The position numbers and the translations under genes were made by a program. The notes below the pieces were generated by a model, which had not been told where the DNA came from, did not search any database, and was given only the letters and a program-made list of their open reading frames with translations. From Pyropia yezoensis (Eukaryota; Rhodophyta; Bangiophyceae; Bangiales; Bangiaceae): a DNA stretch of 64,000 bases. Numbering within the stretch: the stretch's first letter is position 1; every line of letters starts with the position of its first letter. The stretch spans positions 6,464,545 to 6,528,544 of the forward strand of contig CM020620.1 of NCBI GenBank assembly GCA_009829735.1, in the 5' to 3' direction. This document shows positions 1 to 9,652 of this stretch, piece by piece.

Positions 1-1699
1 GCCAGCCAAGAAAAGGCAGCTCGGGTAGAGATGAACTTGTCGTAGGTGACGTCCAAAGGCATTTTATGCACCAACGTAACGTATTCGGGCTGGCTCAAAG
101 AGAAGTGTCGCGAAGGCTTGGAGAGGGTGCGCACACAAACTCCCAGGAACTCAGTATCGTCCCACTCACGCGGCTTGGACTCAAAGCGGGTCAGCGTCGA
201 CTCCGTCAAGCTTTGGAAGTTCTCGTTGCCACCGAGCAGCATGTCGTCCACGTACGATCCAAGCAGTCCATCGGCGTGGCCATCCCCGTACTTGTAGTAC
301 AGAGCTGGGTCTCCCGTCAGAGACGACATGCACAGATCATCCTTGATGTGAGCAGTCATAGTCGCGCTCGAGTAGTCACCCGCGTCACACAGACCATACA
401 GTGGCTTGAGGACTTGCAGTACCTCGTCATCAGCAACACCCAAGATGGCACGGACCTCCTGACGTGGGTCCAGGTAGACCGGTCGGGACAGCTTGTCCTT
501 GCTCTGCAGGTAGGACTGGTTGACATCGCGGGAGAAGATCCTGAAGCCGAGAACCGCACTAGTAGACACGATGATCTTGGTCGAGCGCTGCCGCAGAGTC
601 GACAGGTTGTGCACCACGAACGGCTTGGCCTTATCCCTGTTGCCTTGCACGACGTATGGACTCTGGCCCTTCTCCTTTGGTGTGCCAACGTGCTTCAGCG
701 CGTGGGGAAAGCGGCCGCCCATGATGTTGGCGCCATTCGGGAGGTCCTTGCGTTTGACGCGAGCCCAGACTTTCCGTCTCAGGAGCGCGACTGCTTCGTC
801 CCGGCGTGCGTCTTGAATGTGCTTGGATGACACGCCTGCGTCTCCAGGCTGGGGTACCTCCGTCACCAGCACCTCCGTTCTTCGCGGAAGGGCATCTATG
901 TCGCCAAAAGACACAGATTCCGTTAAAGTCAATGCCACTTGTCCATCGTCAGCCACCTCGACGACGTCGCGGACTTGCTCCGCATCTGGTGTCATCGTCG
1001 CACAGCCATCTCCCTCAGTCTGCGTCCCTTGAGCTTGCTCCGGCACGTACTCCTTCACCTTGTACACGGAGAAGAGCTTCACGGAGTTGCCGACGTTGAG
1101 CCAGACCTGCTTGCCATCTGTAGGCAAGACGTCATACGGCCCCACCCATTGATCCACCGGCTTTTCGCGGTAGACCAAGACCGACATACCCGCAGGGAAA
1201 ACAGCGTCAGAAACGGCTGGGACACGGCTTCGCACCGCGCGTTCAAGCCGCGACTTCGTGACGTGCTTCGCCATCTCGGCCCTTGCGGCGTGCATCGCCA
1301 TGACACGGTCACGCTGAGCGGGAAGGTTGACTGGCGCCACCGGCATGCGCGGCAGAACCCCAAAGACCAGAAGGGTTGGCACCAGTCCGCTCGGCCCAGC
1401 AGTCTGGTTCATGCCCCACACGGACATGGCCAGGGCATCCTCCGTAGGCAGGACCGGATGAGACGCACGCACGCGCCAGTAGATGCGGCGTATGAAAGAA
1501 CGGTAGCGCTTACCGACACCTAGAGAGTTGGGCGACTCGATATCCGACTCCAGTCGCGTGATGCCTCCTGACTGCTGCAGCGCCTTCCACTCGTCTGACG
1601 CCAGCTGCGGCCATCGGTCAGCGTGCATAGAGTCCGAGTAGCCGACGTAAGGTGTCAGCTGGGTGACCCCAGCAGCGCACATAAGCCTGCCAGACGTCC
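1..1699 (-). pseudogene. Ty1/copia pol fragment: integrase core to reverse transcriptase (decayed, 3' part off window)
   Basis: Read on the minus strand, this is the downstream half of a copia-type polyprotein. From right to left it encodes an integrase core C-terminal part (a second catalytic Asp in a HADRWPQ context near 1630, then ESPNSLGVGKRYR near 1530), a post-integrase segment, and a reverse transcriptase with the copia-like KPLYGLCDAGDY stretch near 410 and the catalytic SYVDDMLLGG box near 250. The frame runs off the left edge, so RNase H and the 3' LTR are not visible. A one-base frameshift near 1665-1675 (after YVRCW) breaks the integrase, so the copy is not functional as it stands. 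The right end (1699) is the point where the Ty3/gypsy element inserted; the reading frame resumes at 12417, where GESTED joins VWQAY across the 5-bp duplication. Confidence 0.88.
1695..1699. repeat. Target-site duplication CGTCC (left)
   Basis: The five bases CGTCC immediately left of the left LTR are repeated immediately right of the right LTR (12417-12421). Removing one copy and the element rejoins the copia integrase frame. Confidence 0.95.
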
Positions 1700-2062
1700 T
1701 GTAGCACAATAGGAATCCGTCGCACGTCCACTCTCAGGGAACACTCACGAAGGGGGATCGGCACCAACGTCACCGGGAGGCCAAGGTTGCTGTCCTTGGA
1801 GCGCAAGCCACGGGACCAAGATGGGAGCCCAAATGGGAGGGGTTTGTTGTTCTGCCTTGGCCGGCGGTGGATTCGCCGCCGGCCCCCTCGTTATAAACCC
1901 TCGGAGACACTACTAACTACCCTCCACCCCAAGATGCAAGTCCCTCTGGTCATACGTAACTTATAGATACCGTGACCAGTACGGACTCTCAAATTGAAAG
2001 CCAAGGATTAGAAGTAGCCCCCCTAACATTAGGGTCACAATACGGCCAACCATGTTGCTACA
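1700..2062 (-). repeat. 3' LTR of the Ty3/gypsy element
   Basis: 363 bp, starting TGTAGCAC and ending TTGCTACA (perfect 7-bp terminal inverted repeat with TG...CA ends). Near-identical to 12053-12416: T/G in the GGTTTGTTGTTC stretch, A/G in GCCAAGGATT, G/A near the end, and one C fewer in a C run. It contains GTTATAAAC (near 1890), which reads as a TATA-like box on either strand, and two strong hairpins at 1861-1882 and 2021-2034. Confidence 0.96.
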
Positions 2063-2074
2063 TATCCCCCCCTT
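2063..2074 (-). promoter_or_regulatory. Polypurine tract (plus-strand primer) of the gypsy element
   Basis: Directly upstream of the 3' LTR in element sense, the minus strand reads AAGGGGGGGATA and then TGTAGC. A purine run abutting the 3' LTR is the expected primer for second-strand synthesis. Confidence 0.8.
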
Positions 2075-2536
2075 AGATTCGGCCCGTCCTCGGGTCGAGT
2101 TGCATTCGGGTTACCGAATGTAAGTGGGTCGCGTGACCGTTTACCAGTCGGGTGGGGCTTTGCGCCCTGTCGCGACAGACACCCCTTTTCGAGGTTGTCT
2201 GAGCGGGGTGCCCCCCTTTGTGTGGTACACACACGATCCGTTTTCCGGACCGTTAATTTCCCGATGCGGGTTTCTGTTCACGACCCACCTTTCCGAGGGG
2301 TGGTGCAAGCGGATCCGCCACCAGGTGTCTGGTGGTAGGGGAGCCTCTCTCGTGAGACGATTGAGAGGGGTGGCGGGGGTTGCCCGCGTTGCGTGGGGGC
2401 GGTTGGGGGTGACCCCTCTGGTTACCCCGTGTGGGGGGGGCGTGGCTCCGGTCCAGGTGCCTGGGTGGAGCGCCCTCGTAGCTCGGTTGGCGCGGGTCGT
2501 CCCGCGCTGCCGTATCGCTCGTGCTGAACTGTGTGG

Positions 2537-2543
2537 TTATAAG
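2537..2543 (+). promoter_or_regulatory. TATA-like box for the antisense ORF
   Basis: TTATAAG lies on the plus strand 106 bp before the ATG at 2649, inside the retrotransposon and outside its LTR. The spacing suits a start site near 2570 with a short leader. This is inference from the motif only. Confidence 0.4.
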
Positions 2544-2648
2544 CGCGGGCGCCCGCGCTTCCCTGGCTCGTCCGCGCGAGCGTTCCTCGTACCGGGTCGA
2601 GCCGGCCTCGGCTTTTCTGCACGGGGCGCCCCTGCTACCCCGGTCATC

Positions 2649-5018
2649 ATGTCGGACCCCCAGGTACCCGGGGGCGAGGACGACCTCCTGCTTGAGGAGG
2701 AGGAAGAGGTGATGGTGGACGACGTTCCCGTCTCTGCCACCGCCGCCGAGTGCTTCTTAGCGAGCTCTTCGGAGGACGAGGACGACCGGGTGACCGTTCG
2801 TGTGGCCCCGGAAGGCGCGCCGGGCGGGTTGTCGTCCGTGTGTAGCGGCACGGCGGCTCCGTCGGGTGGCGGACAACCGCGTGCAGCGGTGGCCTCTACC
2901 GCTACTCCTTCGGCGGCCCGGATGGCTTCTGTCGCCTGTGCCGGCGCGGCTCTACCTCAAGACGGTGTCGCCGGCGTGGCGGATGGTAGTGGCGGCACCC
3001 CGGCCGGTTCGACGGGTCAAGACGGCGCGGGTGCCCGCCCGGTTGGTGTGTCCGCTGCGGCGGGTAGCGGGTCTACCCGTGCTGCCCCCGTGGTACCCTC
3101 GTCGGGCCCGGGTGGCGGCGATGCTCTGCCCGCGGTGCCGCGGACGCGTGATGGTCAAGAGTTATCTACCCCGATGGCAGTGGACTCCGGGAGCTACTCC
3201 GGGCGGGCGCCCGCCCTTCTTCTTCCTCCTCGGCCTCGTGCACCTTCGGCGCCGGCCCATCTGCCGGTGGGGCATCCCCCGGCGCCCCCGATTCTTCCTG
3301 GTCCTGCCCGGGCTGCCCCGTTGGGTGGCGGCGTCGCCGTGGCGGCAGGTCAACCCGCCATGTCGATGTCCGATTTGGTGGCTCGGGTTCGAGGCATGAC
3401 TGTGCAAGAGTCAATGGAGTCCGCTGGGCGGATGAGGGTGGACTTCCACCCATCGCGTCTCTCTGGAGGGACTTCCCGCCGCGTCAGGGTGGACCCGAGT
3501 TGGGGGCGGGAGTTGGTGCGGCTGGTCAACCAGCCGAACGCGGTGTGGGTGGAACACCATTGGATCCTGAGTCAGCCGGACGACCGGCATGCGCAGCTCT
3601 GGCGCACCCGGGTGGGACGGGGTGAGGTCTACCTCGACCCCGCCTTCGGGGTATGCGACCTGATTTCCCCCGCGTTGTCGCGGGAGGTTGACTACCCGGC
3701 TAGTGCTCGGGGGAGTGCGGCGGCGGCGGAGCCGGTTGCGTTTGGGGAGACGGTGGGCGATACCGGTCGGTATCCCGACTTCGATTATTACCCGGGGGTA
3801 TCCCCGTATCTGTCGTTGACGGCTCCCTACCCGCCTATGGCGGGTTTGAAGTCGGCGTCGAGCTGGCGACGTAACCATGGCGTCATGGCGGATGCGTTCC
3901 GCACCGATATAACGTGTGCGTTGCAGACCGGCAACGGTCGTGCGCCGGTATACACTCCCGTGCGCCCGCCTCTGCGGCAGGAGGGGTGGGAACCCGCCCT
4001 TGCTTTCCGGTTTGACACCGGCTCCTGTCTCCGATACTTCGGGAGTGTGTTGGCCTCCCGGCCGGTCCACCCGTTGCAGGGTACCTTCACCCTTGAGGTT
4101 ACCCTCGGGCAGGCTTCCTCCTCCTTGCTGTCCGTCCGCCGGCAGGGGCGCCTGTTTCATCTTCCGACGGGTGTCCGTCGGCACATCGCGCAGTTAGGCG
4201 TGGACCTGAAAGCCGCCAAGACCGGGTTGGCCTGGGAGTTCGAGGCCCTGCTGGCTGTTCACGATGCCGTGAACTGGGCTGGGGTGTTGGCCCTTCCCCC
4301 GTACCGGGACCCGCAGGCTGGGGCTTCCCCCTTGCCTCGTCACTCGTTGCGTATCCGGCGTACTCAGCCGGGTGAGCCCAATTGCCATGGGTGGGCGTCC
4401 ACCGAGGCTGTTGCTGACCTGGGTATTCCCATGGTTATCCATGACCCTCTTCAGGTCCTTGCCCCGTGGTTCGGTAACCCGATACCGGCGGCGGTTGGCC
4501 GTCGTCCCCGAGAGTGGGGCTCTGCGGGTGGGGGGCGTGAGGTGTCCCGTCGTCGGGCGGAGCCCCGCCGGGGTTACGGTGGAGCCCCTTCGGTGGGGTC
4601 CTACCGGGCCTCATATCAGGCGCCACCGGCTCCGGTGGTGGCCGTGTCGGCTCCTGTGGCTCCTCTGGCTGCGCCAGTGTCACCTCCCGCCCCTGTCATG
4701 CATGACGGGGGTCCCCGTCTCTGGTATGAGGGCGTTGACGCCCTTGTTGCCCGCGCAATGCGGGAGGGTCTCTCTGTTAGCTGGGGGGATATCCCCCCAG
4801 GTGCTGCGCTGGTTGGGTCAGCGCGTTGCTTCGGTGGTGTGCTTTACCGCCTCCAGACAGCTCTGGAGGACGTGGAGGCTGGCCGCAGCACCCTCGTCCA
4901 GCTATGCACCGAGGTAACTCGGGTGATTGACCGTCGTGAGATTGCCGACCTGTGGAGCACGGAGGTATACGCGCTCACGCGTGAGTGGCCTCCCTCGGGC
5001 AGTGGGTCTACCCACTGA
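2649..5018 (+). CDS. Antisense ORF of the Ty3/gypsy element, unknown protein (789 aa)
   Basis: A long open frame on the strand opposite gag-pol, lying between the 3' LTR and the end of pol. I start it at the first plausible ATG (2649, MSDPQVPGG); the frame stays open upstream to about 2124, but that part has no ATG and looks non-coding. The N-terminal ~50 residues are strongly acidic (DDLLLEEEEEVMVDD, SSEDEDD). A Pro/Ala/Gly-rich linker follows, then a compositionally normal, folded-looking region from about residue 240 (MTVQESMESAGRMRVDFHPS) to 560, a second Pro/Ala linker, and a C-terminal ~95-residue segment with heptad-like leucines. No zinc knuckle, protease, signal peptide or membrane segment is visible, and I do not recognise the family. 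It converges on pol with 450 bp between the stops. Antisense ORFs in this position are known in some plant Ty3/gypsy elements; homology to them is untested. Confidence 0.75.
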   Translation: MSDPQVPGGEDDLLLEEEEEVMVDDVPVSATAAECFLASSSEDEDDRVTVRVAPEGAPGGLSSVCSGTAAPSGGGQPRAAVASTATPSAARMASVACAGAALPQDGVAGVADGSGGTPAGSTGQDGAGARPVGVSAAAGSGSTRAAPVVPSSGPGGGDALPAVPRTRDGQELSTPMAVDSGSYSGRAPALLLPPRPRAPSAPAHLPVGHPPAPPILPGPARAAPLGGGVAVAAGQPAMSMSDLVARVRGMTVQESMESAGRMRVDFHPSRLSGGTSRRVRVDPSWGRELVRLVNQPNAVWVEHHWILSQPDDRHAQLWRTRVGRGEVYLDPAFGVCDLISPALSREVDYPASARGSAAAAEPVAFGETVGDTGRYPDFDYYPGVSPYLSLTAPYPPMAGLKSASSWRRNHGVMADAFRTDITCALQTGNGRAPVYTPVRPPLRQEGWEPALAFRFDTGSCLRYFGSVLASRPVHPLQGTFTLEVTLGQASSSLLSVRRQGRLFHLPTGVRRHIAQLGVDLKAAKTGLAWEFEALLAVHDAVNWAGVLALPPYRDPQAGASPLPRHSLRIRRTQPGEPNCHGWASTEAVADLGIPMVIHDPLQVLAPWFGNPIPAAVGRRPREWGSAGGGREVSRRRAEPRRGYGGAPSVGSYRASYQAPPAPVVAVSAPVAPLAAPVSPPAPVMHDGGPRLWYEGVDALVARAMREGLSVSWGDIPPGAALVGSARCFGGVLYRLQTALEDVEAGRSTLVQLCTEVTRVIDRREIADLWSTEVYALTREWPPSGSGSTH

Positions 5019-5468
5019 GGAGTGCTATTGTTTGTGAGGGGGAGGGCCCCGGTAACCCTTATGGTGGCCGGGTAGTAGTGAGTATGAACTCATCCCCCGC
5101 TGGGGCGTTTGCATGATACCAATGCCTGCCATTGGGGAGTACCCCGTTTGACTTAGTCGTGGCTGGCCTCGGTTCTTTTCCGCCTCCCCCAACCCATCCT
5201 GGTTGGTTAATACTCATGAAGGTCAACCTTCTTGGTCCGTCACTTGCCTCCTGGCTGATGGTTTACCTTGGTGTAAGCCTTAGGTTACTCTGAGGTTATC
5301 GGAGTTAGTCATCTCCTTCAAGTAAACTTGTAAAAGTCAGTAGCTTACTTAGTTTGCCTAAGTCCGCTCCAACTTAGTGAACCTAAGTCTTGCCGAGTCC
5401 GTGTGACACCCTACTCAGTAGGTACAAGCCTCACCCCCCAACAGCCGAAGTCGGTGTCGGTTGGGTTG
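5019..5468. other. Convergent gap between antisense ORF and pol
   Basis: 450 bp between the two convergent stop codons. It holds two successive small hairpins of ACTTAGT...CTAAGT type near 5347-5390 and more AT than its surroundings. It could carry the 3' ends of both transcripts; no clear polyadenylation signal is assigned. Confidence 0.4.
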
Positions 5469-8400
5469 TTACAGTAGGCGTCGTCGCCTCATGTAAGGCA
5501 TGAGGAGTTGGCGGGGTATATTCGCCGCCTGTTCCCAGGTGGGTGAGTCGTATCCGACCCACATAACCTTGACGTACCAGGGTCCTGGTAGGTCCGGGTC
5601 GGTGTGTCCGACCACGCTCTCTACTTGGTATGGAATCCCATCCGGTCCCACCGGGTCATCTGACCGGTGGGTTGTAAGAGCTTCATGTAGCAACCCAGCC
5701 GGTACCGGCTGAGGCTGTTCCGGCTTCGGAGCAGGTGTCACATCGTTGAGGTTGATGCGTTGTATCTCCGTATCGGAGTGCAGTATGACAGAGTGATCAT
5801 CTCTGTGGAAGATCTGGTACGGTCCCTTGACCGGTTGCATAAGTTTGTTCCCTCGGAACTTCTGGTGTCTGATGTAGACCCAGTCACCTGTTACCAGGGT
5901 TGCGTTGCGCACCCGTAACCGGGCGTCAAAGTTCTTCTTGTATCGAAGTTGTGTACGGTCAAGGGCACCCTTGAGCTTGGGTATCATCCACGAAAGCTTG
6001 GCCAACCAAGCTAGGTGGATGCGTTCGGCCGGTCGGCCCTTCGGTGTATCATACCGAGTGCACCTGCCGGGTGGCAGCGTCAGGTTACCGACCCCTAGTG
6101 GCATGACCCACTCCAGTGGGGCGATGTTTGTGCTCCGATGTGGCCTGGCATTGTATGCCAGGGTGAGTACGGACAGAAGCCTGTCCCAAGTGTTCGTGTG
6201 CTCGGCCACGTAGCATAGGAGCATCTTGACGATGGTGCGGTTGAACCGCTCCACTTGCCCGTTGGACTGCGGGTGGTAGTCGGATGCCCGACGGGGTTCG
6301 ATACCGAACATGCCCAGGACCTTAGTGCAGAATGCTGACGTAAGGTTTGCTCCGTTGTCGGAGAGGAGTTGCTTCATGACTCCGTATGCACTGATCCAGT
6401 GGTCAACCACTGCGTTCATGATGGTATATGCCGTATCATTCGGGATGGCTGCCGCTCGTGACAGCTTAGTGAATCGGTCTGACATGACTAGGATGTACCT
6501 GTTCCCTTCTTCCGTTACCGGAAGTGGCCCGAGTATGTCGATAGCGACCTGCTCGTTGGGCCCATCCGGTGGGAACAGTTTCATGGCAGACGCCTGCCTA
6601 TGTAGACTCATGCGGTTACGTGCACAGGGGTGGCATCACCTTACGTGGTCGACCACGTCGACGGCCATTGCTGGCCAGTAGAAGAACCTTCGCATTGCTG
6701 CGAACATACGTGAACCCCCCGGGTGTCCGGCTGTAGGGTTCTCGTGTTCTCGTTCCATGACGGCTTGCCGCAAGGACACGGGAACCACGACTTGATGTCG
6801 TCCATCGGCGGGTGCCCGCCGGTATATGAGTCCGTCTTCATTCTCGGAGAAGATGCCGGCCGTACCGGCCAGGAGGTTAGCGCGATGGCGTCTACAGTCG
6901 TCGTCATTGGCTTGTGCCTCGCGGAAGTCCGCGAGGGTCAACGGGCACGCAAGGTGTGCCATGGTATGGTCAACCATATCTTGGGTAGCGTTACCCACCA
7001 TACAGACCGGTACCACCGGGATGTCTTCGTCCACCTGTCGGGTATCCCCGCTTGGGGTACCGAGTCGCGACAACGCGTCTCCGAGGTGGTGGGTTGACCC
7101 AGCCTTATACACGGTGCGGTAGTCGTGCTCGGCCATCTTCAGCCTCCATCGGGCTAGCCTCCCATGGCTATCGGAATCCTTGTCACCAAGGTTGAGGAGC
7201 CATCGTAGGGATTCGTGGTCGGACCTCACGATGAACCTAGAGCCCTCCAGGTATGGGCGGAGCAGTTGCACTGCCCATATAACCCCGAGGCACTCCCGCT
7301 CGGTGGCACTATAGTTACGCTCAGCCGGGTTGAGTGTCCGGCTGAAGTACCCTACCGGACGTAGGTCCGGGATAACGTTATCGGAACCGATCAACGTCTC
7401 TCCCTGTAACAGGGTGCATCCCACTTGGGTATCGCATGCATCGACATCGATGACGAAGGTACCCCGTCTGTGCGGTAACGCAAGGACGGGTGGGGATAGT
7501 AGGGCTCGCTTCAGCGACTCGAATGCCTCCTCTTCACTAGGCGAAGGGGGTTGGAGTACCTTGGGCAAGGTACTGCTCGTAAGAACCGTTAACGGTTTAG
7601 CTATCCGAGCGAAGTCCTTGACGAACCGTCGGTATACGTTGCACATTCCCAGGAAGCTCTTGAGCTGCGTCTGGGTGCTAGGGAACCGGGCATCCCGGAG
7701 TGCCCGGGTATTGGCTTCGAGTACCCCTAGTTTACCAGGGGTCATCTGGTGGCCCAGATACTCGACCGTTTGTTGGAAGAAGGCACACTTCTTCAGACGC
7801 AGGGTTACCCCGGCGTTCCGCAAGAGGGTGAGTACCTCGTCAACATGTTGCACATGGTCATCCATGTTACGCGAGAAGACGATGACGTCATCGAGGTACA
7901 CTAGGCTGTTACGCCACTTCACCCCCGACAGTATAATGTCGATAGCCCGCTGGAATGTAGCGGGGGCGTTGGACAATCCGAAGGGCATCCTTAGGAACTC
8001 GTACACTCCACTGTGACAGACGAACGCCGTCTTGGGGATATCCTCGTCCGCCACTGGGATCTGCCAGTATCCGGCATTGCAATCGATGGTGGTAAACACC
8101 GTAGCTTCCCCCAGGGAGTCGATGCATTCATCCATCCTTGGCAAAGGGTATGAGTCTTTCTTGGTAACCAAGTTGAGGCGTCGATAATCGATGCAAAACG
8201 GAGGGTTTTGATCCTTCTTCGGTACGATAACGACTGGGGCACCCCACTCCGACATCGAAGGTCGTATCACCTTCGCTTCGCTCATCCTCTTCACTTCTCC
8301 ATCAACGATCTCTCGTTGCATAGGTCCCGCTCGGTGCGGTTGTGACCGGGCGGGGCGTGCGCCTGGTACCAGGTCTATACGATGTTGGGTTGCCCCAATG

Positions 8401-9652
8401 GTACCCAAGGCCCCGCCTGTCCACATGACGTCATGCTTTCTTAGAATCCGCCGTACCCCTTCGGCTACCGAAGGGGGAAGGTGGTCGAGGTCAGCCTCGG
8501 CCAGGGCCTTCAGTGCTTCTTGGTCCTTTGCCGGCATGTCCGCCGAAGGCGCCGATGGAATAGGCTTCCCGTCATCGGGTTGCTGTCGCTCGGTGGTCTC
8601 GGCGACCGCTAGCACCTCAAGTGGTTCCACTTGACCTTCCTTGTCAGGGGTAAGGATATCTCCTTCGTAGAGCTCGGCAATCCCGAGGATAGTTCCCTTC
8701 GGGAGGGTGACTGCCTTACGGCAATAGTTCGCCATCACTAGGAGGGACGACCCTCCTGCTGGGAGGTCTATAAGACCGTTGGCCATGGTCAACCCATGGC
8801 GCTTGTACGTCCGCAGGTTGGACCGGACTCTGCAGATGCCTGCGAGGTCGCAGTTAACCGGGAGGACTGTCTCCGACAACGGCTCAAAGCGAGTTCGCTT
8901 GGCCAACCGAAGTGTCTTCGGCTCGACGCTTGCGTACACTTCAGCCACGTTAACGTGGCTCCCATGTAGCGTCAGGTCCCTGACGATAGCCGTGTGTCCT
9001 CGCTTCGTCCCGTCGGCTTCTTGAAGCTCGACGGTCCTCCGGCCTGGCCGGATTGCATCCACGTGAACGTTGATGAAGGTGCACCCCAATATGCAGGGCA
9101 CCGATAGGGTCTCACACACCAGGGAGTCAACTTCCGTAGTGAGCTCCCCGATGGTGACCCGCAGCGACATCGCTGCGGTCGTACGAATGAGGCGACCATT
9201 CGCGTCCTTGATGGTGGGTCCCCGAGTCACTCTGACTCGCGGAAGCCACTTGTCCGAGAGGGTATCCTTCCGGATAAGGTTGGGTCCAGCCCCTGTATCC
9301 AGTACAGGGTAGTACGATCGTGTCGACTGGGGGTCAACCCCCAGTGTGGCTGATACCTTGAAGTTCTCCAAGGTAAACAGCACATGTCCTACACCGATAT
9401 CCGGTGTAACTCGGGCATCCTGAACAGGGCCCTTGTCTGGTTCCATGTGACGGGGCTTCCCGTCCTCTCCTCCCAACTTTGGTGGTTGGTCATCATTCCC
9501 CTGACGCCGTGTCGTCGGGGCCGGAAGGTGTACCCGGGGGTTGATGCGGCGTCGGCTCAACCGCGCTCTCCGTGAGGCTTTCCCCGCGGCAGTCCGGGGT
9601 GGCTTGCTAGGGTTACCCCAGCGACCCCGTGTCGTCCTTCCTCTTACTCGTT
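5469..9652 (-). CDS. pol: Ty3/gypsy pol (protease-RT-RNase H-integrase-chromodomain), expressed by -1 frameshift
   Basis: The pol frame is -1 relative to gag and is open through the gag stop back to the slippery site at 9650-9656; it has no ATG near its start. Domains in order: aspartic protease (YPVLDTGAGPNLI, near 9290), reverse transcriptase (CIDYRRLN; VYLDDVIVFSRN, near 7890), RNase H (VIDVDACDTQVG; SATERECLGVIW; SDHESLRWLL), integrase zinc finger (HENPTAGH ... CHPC), integrase core (AIDILGPLP; LSDNGANL; QSNGQVERFNR) and a C-terminal chromodomain-like segment (YQVESVVGH ... VKVMWVGYDSPTWEQ). All catalytic acidic residues are present. The one defect is an in-frame TGA at 6636-6638, just before the CHPC of the integrase finger; the frame continues directly to 5469. 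Confidence 0.93.
6636..6638 (-). other. In-frame UGA within pol
   Basis: The minus strand reads GTA AGG TGA TGC CAC CCC TGT; the frame before and after is the same and both sides are recognisable integrase zinc-finger sequence. A CGA-to-TGA change at a CpG would explain it. The next base after TGA is T, which is not a strong readthrough context. Confidence 0.9.

Noticed and set aside
6636-6638. UGA as selenocysteine
   Set aside because: The site is an integrase zinc-finger position, not a redox site, and no SECIS-like element is apparent.
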